From Ilyomonas limi (GTDB lineage: Bacteria > Bacteroidota > Bacteroidia > Chitinophagales > Chitinophagaceae), in NCBI RefSeq assembly GCF_005233845.1, contig NZ_SZQL01000026.1, forward strand, positions 1 to 48,813: a DNA stretch of 48,813 nucleotides, in the 5' to 3' direction. A model generated the notes under the pieces. That model saw nothing but the letters and a program-made list of their open reading frames with translations, ran no database searches and had not been told where the DNA came from. Shown here one piece after another: positions 1 to 7,814 of the stretch. A program made the translations under genes and the position numbers. Each line of letters opens with the position of its first letter. Positions within the stretch are counted from its first letter, which is position 1.

Positions 1-1
1 G

Positions 2-130
2 GACATACATAATGATACAATAAAACTGATACATTATGACTCTTATGGATATATTCACTCACTACATAAAGATAATACCAAAGGCAAAGCAGAGCTTCGC
101 GGAACTAACCCCAAGAGATTAGAAACTACA
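2..130 (+). other. Possible 3' part of a gene cut by the window edge (weak)
   Basis: Frame 2 is open from the first base to a stop at 383-385. Its first 40 or so codons are polar and protein-like (for example IHYDSYGYIHSLHKDN). The rest of the frame lies antisense to the kptA remnant and cannot be real coding on this strand. I do not recognise the product. The likely reading is a foreign or truncated fragment joined to the kptA scar near base 130. Confidence is low because there is no start and no family match. Confidence 0.2.
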
Positions 131-306
131 ACTTCGTTTAAAATAGCTTTTGTAATTTTAAAAGTATGTGCATTTATTTTAGCAATCAGTTCTTCCACAT
201 CCGCCCAGCCGTTTTCGCTTAGCTGCAACCCAATTGTTTCTGGTTTGTGCCGTAATACAAGGCTCAAAAACTTACTAATGCTGGTTATCTCTTTTTCATT
301 AAGCAT
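55..306 (-). pseudogene. kptA: kptA remnant: RNA 2'-phosphotransferase (Tpt1/KptA), 5' third only
   Basis: From the ATG at 306 the first 60 residues read as the N-terminal winged-helix part of KptA/Tpt1. The family signature FLSLVLRHKPETIGLQL is followed by ENGWADVEELI and FKITKAILNEVV. KptA removes the 2'-phosphate of spliced tRNA by transfer to NAD; its role in bacteria is unclear. Resemblance stops abruptly at about base 127. The frame then runs 23 unrelated residues to a stop at 55-57. The NAD-binding C-terminal domain (about 110-120 residues) is absent from every frame out to base 1, so this is a truncated gene, not a simple frameshift. A palindromic repeat lies just upstream (320-401). 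The family identity is fairly secure; loss of function is inferred from the missing domain. Confidence 0.7.
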
Positions 307-319
307 ACTAAGACTTTTA

Positions 320-401
320 CCACGGAGAACAGGAATGATAAGCGGTTTCGCAGAGTTGCGTATTCTCCGCGTAAACTCCCATTGACTCCTGTTCTCCGCG
401 G
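320..401. repeat. Intergenic inverted-repeat element
   Basis: CCACGGAGAACAGGA at 320-334 is repeated in inverted orientation at 387-401 (TCCTGTTCTCCGCGG), 14 of 15 positions matching. The interior carries a third related segment, ATTCTCCGCG at 362-371. It lies between the amidase gene and the kptA remnant. It resembles the short GC-richer palindromic elements that are scattered between genes in many bacteria. The same architecture, with different sequence, recurs at 10021-10185, 13450-13638 and 45479-45607. Confidence 0.6.
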
Positions 402-451
402 TGTGAGAAAACATTATATAAGCAAACAAAACCGCCATCTGGTGCATAATC

Positions 452-2056
452 TTACCTGATATTTGCCAGGTATTCAGGGGCTTTCCTTTGCTTTGTTGCC
501 TGCTCAAAAGCATAGGCCAATGCAATAATTTTTGGCTCCTCATAAGCTGTGGAGAAGAAAGAAAAGCCAACTGGTAACTGATGCACAAAACCCATAGGTA
601 CGGTGATGTGCGGGTAGCCAGCCATTGCAGCGGGCGAAGACAACGAAACGCCATTGTCGTAATCGCCATTTACCAGATCTATGCAGCAGGCAGGACCATT
701 GGTAGGTCCACAAATTGCATCTAAATTATTGCTTTGCAGCAAGTCATCTATCACCTTTCGTGCAGCAGTGGATTTTGCCAAGGCTTCGGTATATTCTTTG
801 CTGTTCAGATCGCCCTTCTCTTCGCTATCTATTAGTAATTCTTGCTTAAAGAAAGGCATAGCAGTTGCCTCGTGCTGGTTATTAAAATTAATCACCTCTT
901 TCAGAGATTTTACAGGCGCATTGGCACCCGCCAGATATTTATTCAATCCATCTTTGAATTCATACTTCAGTACTTCAAACTCTGCATCTCCCAATGCATA
1001 AACAGGCTTTAATAAATCAATTTCTACAATCGTTGCATCGTGTGCTTTCAGCAATTCCAATGTTTTATTAATGAGCGCTACTATATCGGGGTTACCACGT
1101 AAAGTAGATTTATCAAAGCCCAGGCGCTTTCCGCTTAGTGCGGTGGCATCTAAGAAGGTAGTATAATCTTTTTGTACTTTGCCATTGCTTTGCGCTGTTA
1201 TGGCATCCGCACTATCAGCACCTGCTAATGCGCCCAACAATATCGCTGCATCTTTTACGGTGCGTGCCATTGGCCCTGCTGTATCCTGTGTTGCAGAAAT
1301 AGGTATAATACCCGAGCGGCTCCACAAACCAACCGTTGGCTTAATGCCAACCAATCCGTTTACCGATGAAGGACTTACGATAGAGCCATCTGTTTCGGTG
1401 CCAATACCAATGGTGCAAAGACTGGCTGCTACCGCCGAGCCGGTGCCAGCACTGGAGCCGGATGGATTGCGGTTAAGCACATAAGGACATTTGGTTTGCC
1501 CGCCGCGGCTGCTCCATCCGCTGGTGGAATGCGATGAGCGAAAATTGGCAAATTCACTCAGGTTGGTCTTGCCCAATAATACTGCACCGGCATCGCGCAA
1601 CAGCTTTACAATAAAAGCATCTTTTGCGGCTTTGTTGCCAACCAATGCTAGCGAGCCGGCAGTTGTCATCATTTTATCACCGCTGTCAATATTGTCTTTT
1701 ATTAATACCGGAATGCCATGTAATGGTCCGCGTATCTTGCCCGTTTTGCGTTCCTTATCAAGTGCTTCTGCAATAGAAAGTGCATCGGGGTTTACTTCAA
1801 TTACGCTGTTGATGGCTGGTCCGTTTTTGTCTATTGATTGAATTCTTTTCAGGTACATCGCAGTGAGCGCTTTTGAGGTAAGCTGGTTGCTTTTCATACG
1901 CTGCTGCAAATCGTCTATTGTTGCTTCTGCAATATCAATAGCTTTTATATCTTCTGTATTATTATCCGGCTGTGCATTTGCCGGGGTGGCTGTAACCAGC
2001 GATGAAATAGTAAAACCTGCCAATGATGTATTTTTAAGAAAATATCTTCTGTTCAT
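452..2056 (-). CDS. Exported amidase (amidase-signature family)
   Basis: This 534-residue protein belongs to the amidase-signature hydrolases, which use a Ser-cisSer-Lys triad to cleave carboxamides. K120 lies in GIPVLIKDNID. S201 is the cis-Ser in PSGSSAGTGSA, and S225 is the nucleophile in GTETDGSIVSPSS. The 24-residue spacing of the two serines fits the family. The N-terminus carries RRYFLK followed by a hydrophobic stretch and an ANAQ cleavage site, which looks like a Tat signal, so it probably acts in the periplasm. The C-terminus has the family motif AAMAGYPHITVPMG. The export signal and length argue against a GatA glutamyl-tRNA amidotransferase subunit. The physiological substrate cannot be told from sequence; a peptide or aryl amide is possible. 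It stands alone, with the kptA scar downstream and the ABC ATPase gene 193 bp upstream. Confidence 0.9.
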   Translation of the reverse strand: MNRRYFLKNTSLAGFTISSLVTATPANAQPDNNTEDIKAIDIAEATIDDLQQRMKSNQLTSKALTAMYLKRIQSIDKNGPAINSVIEVNPDALSIAEALDKERKTGKIRGPLHGIPVLIKDNIDSGDKMMTTAGSLALVGNKAAKDAFIVKLLRDAGAVLLGKTNLSEFANFRSSHSTSGWSSRGGQTKCPYVLNRNPSGSSAGTGSAVAASLCTIGIGTETDGSIVSPSSVNGLVGIKPTVGLWSRSGIIPISATQDTAGPMARTVKDAAILLGALAGADSADAITAQSNGKVQKDYTTFLDATALSGKRLGFDKSTLRGNPDIVALINKTLELLKAHDATIVEIDLLKPVYALGDAEFEVLKYEFKDGLNKYLAGANAPVKSLKEVINFNNQHEATAMPFFKQELLIDSEEKGDLNSKEYTEALAKSTAARKVIDDLLQSNNLDAICGPTNGPACCIDLVNGDYDNGVSLSSPAAMAGYPHITVPMGFVHQLPVGFSFFSTAYEEPKIIALAYAFEQATKQRKAPEYLANIR

Positions 2057-2249
2057 GTATGCATGTTTGTATGGTTAGTGATGGTAGTATGCAATTTAAT
2101 GCTTTGCTGAACAGGAAAGATTGCTTATACCAAATTAATATAAAACATAGTTGAAGCAACAAGTGCATTTCTCGTGAAATAATGAGTCATCGCAGTTATT
2201 AAATGCACATCATTTTACAAAGTTCTTTGGTAGTGTTAAAGCATATAAA

Positions 2250-3233
2250 TTATACATAACCTACATCTTCAGGCGATAAATAAAGGTAAATGCTATCGCC
2301 TTCTTTTATATCGCGCAGGTGTGTTTTTACAGTTAGTACATCCCTATGTACCTGTACTTCCAGTTCGTAATAACTGCCACAGAAAAGCACCTTGTTTACT
2401 TTGCCTTTTAATGCGCCTTCGCTGTAGCTGACAATGGTAAAATTTTCAGGACGTACACATATATCTCTGCCGTTAATTGATATATCGAACAACGTTGCAA
2501 ATTCATTGAGGAGTGATACACTAATCAGGTTGTAAGTGCCAAAAAGGGCGGCTGTATATTCATTCACCGGCTGTTTATACACCTGCTGCGGCGTGCCTTT
2601 TTGAATGATTTGTCCATCTTTCATCACCATAATTTCATCTGCCCACGAAAGAATATCCACGGGATCGTGCGAGACGAGTAAACAGGTGATATTTAATATG
2701 TCACTGATATCACGCACTACTGCTTTCATCATGTTTTTGTGAGGGGTATCAAGGTTTGAGAAGGGTTCATCCAGCAGCAACAATTTAGGCGCAGCTGTAA
2801 GCAAACTCGCCATTGCTATGCGTTGTTTTTCGCCGCCCGAAAGCTGGTCGGTTTTCCTGTTGAGCAAATGACTTATCCGGCATATATTGTAGATAATATT
2901 GGCTTCTTCATCGGTTATTTTATTTGCCATTAGCAGCAATTCACGCACTTTGTAATTGCTGCGCAGTTCAAAGTGCTGCGACAGATAGGCAATAGCCTGG
3001 TGGCCGGGTAATAACTTTTCTTCAGGACCTAACACTCTTTTGTTTTCAAAATAAATGGCTCCGCTGGTGGGTTGTACCAGCCCTGCTATCATTTTTAACA
3101 ACGTGCTTTTGCCTGAGCCGGTTTCGCCGGCAACAGCTATTTTCTGAAACTGGTTTTGTGTAAAGCTGATATTCTTCACCACAAAATTATTTCCCTCCTT
3201 CCTGTAAACCTCTGATACATGTAATAAACTCAT
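2250..3233 (-). CDS. ABC transporter ATP-binding protein with C-terminal TOBE-like domain
   Basis: This 327-residue ATPase subunit carries Walker A (GETGSGKST, 36-44), a Q-loop at about 86 (YLSQH), the signature LSGGEKQR (131-138), Walker B LLLLDEPF (151-158) and an H-loop LVSHD near 187. About 90 residues after the ATPase core resemble a TOBE-type regulatory domain, as in the spermidine, iron and molybdate importer ATPases. I chose the ATG at 3233. The open frame extends 39 codons further upstream, but that extension is hydrophobic and poorly structured, and the family begins with a short strand such as SLLHVSEVY. No permease or binding protein gene is adjacent, so the substrate is unknown and it is an orphan subunit. 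A loose promoter-like CAAAAGATA (minus-strand TATCTTTTG) lies at 3295-3303. Confidence 0.9.
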   Translation of the reverse strand: MSLLHVSEVYRKEGNNFVVKNISFTQNQFQKIAVAGETGSGKSTLLKMIAGLVQPTSGAIYFENKRVLGPEEKLLPGHQAIAYLSQHFELRSNYKVRELLLMANKITDEEANIIYNICRISHLLNRKTDQLSGGEKQRIAMASLLTAAPKLLLLDEPFSNLDTPHKNMMKAVVRDISDILNITCLLVSHDPVDILSWADEIMVMKDGQIIQKGTPQQVYKQPVNEYTAALFGTYNLISVSLLNEFATLFDISINGRDICVRPENFTIVSYSEGALKGKVNKVLFCGSYYELEVQVHRDVLTVKTHLRDIKEGDSIYLYLSPEDVGYV

Positions 3234-3677
3234 AGGATAACACCACTTGTTTTCTTTCCTAAAATTATTTATCTGCCTGCTCCAAAATAGAGCGCAAAAG
3301 ATAAGCGTATTTGGAAATAAAATATTCCCGAAAATATTATTATACAGCAACTGCTTTGCATACCACTTTTGTATGCAGCAACTCCTGTTTATATTCGCGC
3401 CCTTTTTTGTGCATGTTAACAGCGTTGAATGTACTTACAGTTTTATATAAAATGAAGCGAAGCAATACTTATGAACCCTGCTACAGTCATCTGTAAAAAG
3501 CATTGATTTTAGAATAAAATACTTTAATAATATGAATGGATGTACGATGAATGATTCATTGTTTCCCTTATGCTAAAGCAATGTGTTTCATTTTGTACTG
3601 CTTTGCTTTAACAGTTTGTTTGTAAACAAATGAGTCCGCAAAACGTTTTAAATGTTAATGATACCAAACCAAAATTT
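3234..3677. other. Divergent intergenic region, 444 bp
   Basis: AT-rich spacer between the divergently transcribed ABC ATPase gene (minus) and the small exported protein gene (plus). Apart from the loose promoter-like box at 3295-3303 and a short palindrome around TGAATGATTCA near 3550, I see nothing gene-like. The short reading frames in it lack family resemblance. Confidence 0.5.
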
Positions 3678-4148
3678 ATGAAAAAGTACCTGGCCGCATT
3701 TGTCTTTTTATTTATTATTTATACCGCTTCTGCACAAGAATCACAAACATACAACCGGGCAATTGGTGTGAAATTTCCCGCCGGTTTTGCCATTACATAC
3801 AAGCAGTTTGTGACCGATAGAAATAATGTAGAAGGCGAAGCTATGTTTTGGTCAAGTGGCTTTCGTGCGGTGGGTTTATACGAATTTAATTTTGATATTG
3901 AAGGCGTTGATGGCTTACGCTGGTATGTGGGCCCGGGTGCACATATAGGTTTTTGGAACCACGATTATCAGCAACGCAAAAATATAAGCAGTGCCGGTTT
4001 TGGTATCGATGGTGTTTTAGGATTGGATTATAAACTGGCAGATTACCCCATTAATGTAAGTGTGGACTGGCAGCCGGCAGTAGATCTGGTAGGTTCATCA
4101 GGATTTACGCCGGCGTATGGCGGTATTGGTATCCGCTATACTTTTTAA
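3678..4148 (+). CDS. Small exported beta-barrel-like protein, function unknown
   Basis: The 156-residue product starts at the ATG at 3678 with a clear signal peptide (MKKYLAAFVFLFIIYTASAQ). Sixteen further in-frame codons upstream would bury that signal, so the internal ATG is preferred. The mature part alternates polar and aromatic or hydrophobic residues in strand-like segments. It ends in GGIGIRYTF with a terminal phenylalanine, the usual mark of an outer-membrane beta-barrel recognised by BamA. By size it would be a small barrel of about eight strands. I do not recognise a named family and infer no function. The gene is 115 bp upstream of surE in the same direction. Confidence 0.7.
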   Translation: MKKYLAAFVFLFIIYTASAQESQTYNRAIGVKFPAGFAITYKQFVTDRNNVEGEAMFWSSGFRAVGLYEFNFDIEGVDGLRWYVGPGAHIGFWNHDYQQRKNISSAGFGIDGVLGLDYKLADYPINVSVDWQPAVDLVGSSGFTPAYGGIGIRYTF

Positions 4149-4263
4149 TTGTATAAACAACAGCAACAATAGTAGTCTTAAATTTACTTGCAGAAGATGG
4201 TAATTAGTATCTGTCCACTTATAACTATCAACTGTCATCTGAATTTATTCTTATCTTGCAACG

Positions 4264-5052
4264 ATGGCAATGGCAAAAGAAGCTGGCGACGAAAAGATTA
4301 TTTTAATCACCAATGATGATGGCATTACCTCGCCCGGTATTGCTGCGTTGGTAGAATCCGTAAAGCATTTGGGAAAAGTAGTAGTGGTGGCACCAGACCG
4401 GCCGCAAAGTGGTATGGGTCACGCCATTACAATAGGGCAGCCGCTAAGGCTGCATCCGTCAAAGTTGTTTGGTGATATAGAAGCATGGCAGTGTACCGGT
4501 ACGCCGGTTGACTGTGTAAAACTAGCTGTTGATAAGGTACTGCACCGCAAGCCGGATATGTGCCTTAGCGGTATTAATCATGGACCAAACCACTCGATTA
4601 ATGTTATTTACTCCGGCACCATGTCGGCAGCCCTGGAAGCAGCTATTGAGGGTATTCCCAGCATAGGCTTAAGCCTGCTGGATTATAGCGTAGAGGCTGA
4701 TTTTTCGGGTGCCCAGCAGTATGCGGCTTTGCTGGCAGAGCAGGTATTGCACAAGCATTTTGATAAACATTTATGCCTTAACGTAAATATACCTGCTGTA
4801 CCGGCCGAACTGCTGCAAGGCTTTAAAGTGTGCAAGCAGGCGTATGCCAAATACCAGGAAGAATTTGCAGAACGTAAAGACCCCACTGGTAAAAATTATT
4901 ATTGGCTTACCGGAGAATTTGTGAACTTTGATAAAGGTCAGGATACTGATGTATGGGCATTGGAGCACAACTATGTAAGCGTAGTACCGGTACAATTTGA
5001 CCTGACGCATTATCAATTAAAAGAAAAACTCGAAAAAAGTCTTAAACATTGA
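4264..5052 (+). CDS. surE: 5'/3'-nucleotidase SurE
   Basis: The 262-residue product is SurE, a metal-dependent phosphatase that removes phosphate from nucleoside monophosphates and short polyphosphates in the cytoplasm. The N-terminal ITNDDGITSPGI holds the metal ligands D18 and D19. S49 in DRPQSGMGHA and N105 in SGINHGPN complete the site. The TGTPVDCVKLA and YSGTMSAALEA motifs are also conserved. Length is normal for the family. A second ATG two codons downstream (4270) is an equally possible start. The stop overlaps the TTG start of the next small membrane protein, so the two are probably co-transcribed. A weak -7-like TATCTTGC lies at about 4252-4259. Confidence 0.95.
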   Translation: MAMAKEAGDEKIILITNDDGITSPGIAALVESVKHLGKVVVVAPDRPQSGMGHAITIGQPLRLHPSKLFGDIEAWQCTGTPVDCVKLAVDKVLHRKPDMCLSGINHGPNHSINVIYSGTMSAALEAAIEGIPSIGLSLLDYSVEADFSGAQQYAALLAEQVLHKHFDKHLCLNVNIPAVPAELLQGFKVCKQAYAKYQEEFAERKDPTGKNYYWLTGEFVNFDKGQDTDVWALEHNYVSVVPVQFDLTHYQLKEKLEKSLKH

Positions 5053-5351
5053 TACTTCAAAAAGATAATTTACGCCTTGGCCTCGTTGTAGGCGTTATTG
5101 CACCACTGTTTGGCATGGTCATTTACTATTTCTGGAAGTTCTTTCCTACCTTTTCCATAGGCGATTTTTTGCATGTTTTAGTTGTACAAAAAACGCTTAT
5201 TACAGCACTCATCTCTTTTTCATTGTTAGCAAATGCGGTTGTATTTACGCTATATATCAATACCCGCCGAGACCGCACTGCCAAAGGTATTTTTATCATT
5301 ACCTGCATTTATGCTGTAGCTGCCTTTGTTTTAAAAATGTTTTTGCGATAG
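5049..5351 (+). CDS. Small membrane protein downstream of surE
   Basis: This 100-residue product has three predicted membrane helices (about residues 10-32, 45-68 and 78-97) separated by short charged loops such as NTRRDRTAKG. No catalytic motif is visible and I do not recognise a named family. The start is a TTG at 5049 that overlaps the surE stop (TTGA), suggesting translational coupling. No later ATG would preserve the first helix. The coupling suggests a linked expression programme with surE but does not define a function. It converges with the serine hydrolase gene 40 bp downstream. Confidence 0.75.
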   Translation: MILQKDNLRLGLVVGVIAPLFGMVIYYFWKFFPTFSIGDFLHVLVVQKTLITALISFSLLANAVVFTLYINTRRDRTAKGIFIITCIYAVAAFVLKMFLR

Positions 5352-5391
5352 GAAAGAAGTTCCAGGCTTAATACTTTCACTTTAAACATTT

Positions 5392-6906
5392 TTATTCTTT
5401 TACAAACGTATAAGGATCGTATTCCAAAAAGTCGTTCACCTTTACATCGGTAGCAACCACTTTATTACCTTCTGTTTTAAATGTTAATGGAAAAATACCA
5501 AAAGCAGGATGATTATAGGTCATTAGCCACTGGCCATTATCCATATATTGCAGGGTAGCAGCCAGGTTGCGGTGATCCGGAAAAGTTATTTTCAAGTTAT
5601 CTTTATCGATAGTAATCTTAATTTTCCCGAATAACTGATTCTCGTAATTGCCGGTGTACGCGCTTAAAGGCAAGGGCGGCCTGTTGCCATTTACACGGGC
5701 TTTCAAGGCATTAATGCTGTCCAGGTTTTTTTGCCGTTCTTCGTTAAATATTTTTAATACTACTTTACTTCTGTTTGTATAAGGCACACCAAGGTATGCA
5801 TCCAGTATTTGGTACCGCAGCAACTCAAAAAAGCTCTGGTTATCATTATTCGTCAAAATAGTAATACCTAATTTTTCTTCGGGCACAAAACACACACTGG
5901 TTACAAAGCCATCGGCGCCACCGGTATGCTCATACAATTCCTTTCCATTATAGTCTTTTATAAAAACACCTAATCCATAAGCACTAAAATGCGTAGGAAT
6001 AAAGAGGTTTTTTCTGGTGCTGATGATCGTATTGGCATCTCTTGTTTTTTGTAGTACCGGCCATTTCAGAATTTGTTTTCCATTATACCGGCCGCTGTCC
6101 AACTGCATTAAGAGCCAGTTCTTAAGGTCGTTTACGCAGCTTACCATACTTCCGGCGGGAGCAAGATTATCTACATTATCATAAGGTAATGGTTTTAATA
6201 CCTGCGAAAAAGTGTTGGTATATGGTGTGGCCGCATCGGGCATTTGAGACATGCCTTGCCCAAGCGTGTGCGTATGCGTCATTTGCAGCGGTTCTACAAT
6301 ACTGTCATACACATACACTTCCCAGGGCTTGCCGGTTACCTTCGGAATGATTTCTCCGGCAGTTAAAAAGCAGCTATTGCAATAGCCGTAACTTGCACGA
6401 AAATTTTGATTTGGCTTCAAATACCGCATTTTATACATAATCTCATTGCGCGAAAGATTGGAATTCCACCATGTAAAATCGCCCTGAAAAGTTTTTGTGC
6501 CCAAGTGATGCCCCAGCATATCTTTGATAGTTACCAGTTGCGTTGTGCAGGAATCATACACTCTGTAATCCGGAAAATATTTGGTGATCTTGTCGTCGAG
6601 TGACAATTTTTTATTGTAGTCTAATTGCGCGAGTGCGGTACCGGTAAATAGTTTGCTGTTGCTTGCTATCATAAATAGCGTATTCTCATCCACCGGCTCC
6701 TTCGTTTCCAGGTCTCTCACGCCATAGCCTTTCATCATTACCACCTGTCCGTCTTTTACAATAGCAATAGCGAGCCCGGGTATATTCCAGTCCTTCATAC
6801 CTTGCGTTATGTAGCTGTCGAGGCTGTCTTTTATAAAGGAGGGCTGTGCAAAGGAGAAACTGCTGTAAATAAGTGTAGCAAACAGAAGAATAAATGTTTT
6901 TTTCAT
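5392..6906 (-). CDS. Exported serine hydrolase, class C beta-lactamase/AmpH-like fold
   Basis: The 504-residue product has a signal peptide (residues 1-20, ending SFSFAQ) and the penicillin-binding-like serine hydrolase domain. The SxxK motif is S82-N-S-K85 in FMIASNSKLFTG. The second motif is Y175-C-N177, where most relatives have YSN or YAN, and the third is H327-T-G. The last 120 or so residues form a small beta-rich domain of the type often appended to these enzymes in Bacteroidota. Members include esterases, D-amino-acid peptidases and beta-lactamases; the substrate cannot be assigned here, and resistance should not be inferred. It probably works in the periplasm. It diverges from the START-like gene, and both intergenic flanks carry a TATTATTGCAC promoter-like box. 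Confidence 0.9.
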   Translation of the reverse strand: MKKTFILLFATLIYSSFSFAQPSFIKDSLDSYITQGMKDWNIPGLAIAIVKDGQVVMMKGYGVRDLETKEPVDENTLFMIASNSKLFTGTALAQLDYNKKLSLDDKITKYFPDYRVYDSCTTQLVTIKDMLGHHLGTKTFQGDFTWWNSNLSRNEIMYKMRYLKPNQNFRASYGYCNSCFLTAGEIIPKVTGKPWEVYVYDSIVEPLQMTHTHTLGQGMSQMPDAATPYTNTFSQVLKPLPYDNVDNLAPAGSMVSCVNDLKNWLLMQLDSGRYNGKQILKWPVLQKTRDANTIISTRKNLFIPTHFSAYGLGVFIKDYNGKELYEHTGGADGFVTSVCFVPEEKLGITILTNNDNQSFFELLRYQILDAYLGVPYTNRSKVVLKIFNEERQKNLDSINALKARVNGNRPPLPLSAYTGNYENQLFGKIKITIDKDNLKITFPDHRNLAATLQYMDNGQWLMTYNHPAFGIFPLTFKTEGNKVVATDVKVNDFLEYDPYTFVKE

Positions 6907-7005
6907 TACGGTGCAATAATAGATGTGAAAGGTAAGGAATGATGGCGTAAACGGCGTTGGAATGCAGCGCAGAAAAAAATTTTTTCCACTGCATTGATTA
7001 TTTTA

Positions 7006-7013
7006 TATTATTG
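7006..7013 (+). promoter_or_regulatory. Candidate -7 promoter element for the START-like gene
   Basis: TATTATTG, one mismatch from the Bacteroidota TAnnTTTG consensus, lies 28 bp before the ATG at 7042. The -33 position holds TTTC rather than TTTG, so the call is tentative. A matching box occurs on the opposite strand upstream of the serine hydrolase. Confidence 0.35.
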
Positions 7014-7041
7014 CACACTTCAAGTTTTTAATGGATCCGCA

Positions 7042-7422
7042 ATGGCAAAAAAACAATTATATACCCTCGAATATCCGGTGCGCTGCTCGCCCCAGATATT
7101 GTACGAATTTTTAGCTACCCCTTCTGGTTTAGGCGAATGGTTTGCCGATAAAGTGGATGAGCGCGACGGCGTGTTCAGTTTTAGCTGGAATGGATCGGTA
7201 GAGAAAGCGCAGCAATTGGAGCATGAGCAGGATAAATATGTACGTTATCGCTGGCTTACGGCGCCAAAAGACGAATATTTTGAATTTCGTATTGAAAAAA
7301 CGGAAATCACCAATCAAACGATATTGGTAATAAAAGATTTTGCCGAAAAAGGCGAAATTAAAGATCAAACACAGCTTTGGGAATACCAGGTGAAAGAGCT
7401 GTTTCACCGTTTAGGTAGTTAA
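7042..7422 (+). CDS. START-like (SRPBCC fold) domain protein
   Basis: The 126-residue cytoplasmic protein matches the START-like family common in Bacteroidota, related to the AHSA1/SRPBCC helix-grip fold. It opens with a strand (KKQLYTLEYPVRCSPQILYEFL) and has the GLGEWFADKV turn and paired strands around YVRYRWL and YFEFRIEKTEI. Such folds bind hydrophobic ligands, but no ligand is known for this family, so no pathway is assigned. I chose the ATG at 7042. An open extension of 16 codons upstream carries the promoter-like box at 7006 and is therefore unlikely to be translated. The next gene in the same direction lies 392 bp downstream. Confidence 0.8.
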   Translation: MAKKQLYTLEYPVRCSPQILYEFLATPSGLGEWFADKVDERDGVFSFSWNGSVEKAQQLEHEQDKYVRYRWLTAPKDEYFEFRIEKTEITNQTILVIKDFAEKGEIKDQTQLWEYQVKELFHRLGS

Positions 7423-7814
7423 GTTAAAAACAAGGTAAAGTTTTTGATAGCATAATTTACACATGATTGCTGCCACAATAATGATATTGTAGGATACCTT
7501 AACTCTATTTGGATTTATAATCCACTATTAAAGAACGTCTTTGTCATGCGGGTGCACAAAGCACTGTAAATTGCAGCAAATTATTATGTAAATAAACTTT
7601 GATGTATAACAAAGCATAAATGCTTCCTTCCGCATAGCAATATCAAGGGTTAGAACGCTGGACTTAACTGAAAAATTGAATACTCCTTTCTTTCCAGGCA
7701 CTTTATTGTCTTACGCATATAGGCTTGTGTTAAAATAATTTGCTGCACTTACCGGTGCAGCTTTCCTGTGTTGATATACGTTATTTTTGTGCTTTTCCAT
7801 ACAAGTATATCCGC
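7423..7814. other. Gene-free stretch of 392 bp before the LptF/LptG gene
   Basis: No coding sequence is evident. It contains a perfect palindrome AAGCATAAATGCTT at 7612-7625, a hairpin CTGCAC-N6-GTGCAG at 7743-7760, and the promoter-like TATTTTTG at 7782-7789. The first two are not followed by T-runs, so they are not convincing terminators. Confidence 0.5.
7782..7789 (+). promoter_or_regulatory. Candidate -7 element for the LptF/LptG permease gene
   Basis: TATTTTTG matches TAnnTTTG exactly, 25 bp before the GTG start at 7815. No good TTTG is found 19 bp upstream. The position supports the downstream GTG start, since the longer in-frame start (TTG at 7740) would lie upstream of the transcript. 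Confidence 0.4.

Noticed and set aside
681-1841. Several plus-strand frames of 100-116 codons opposite the amidase gene
   Set aside because: All are antisense to the amidase coding region, whose motifs are complete.
5392-6906. Serine hydrolase as a beta-lactamase resistance gene
   Set aside because: The fold includes many esterases and peptidases, and the YCN variant and extra C-terminal domain do not indicate lactamase activity.
7743-7760. CTGCAC/GTGCAG hairpin as terminator of the START-like gene
   Set aside because: It lies over 300 bp from that gene's stop and is not followed by a T-run.
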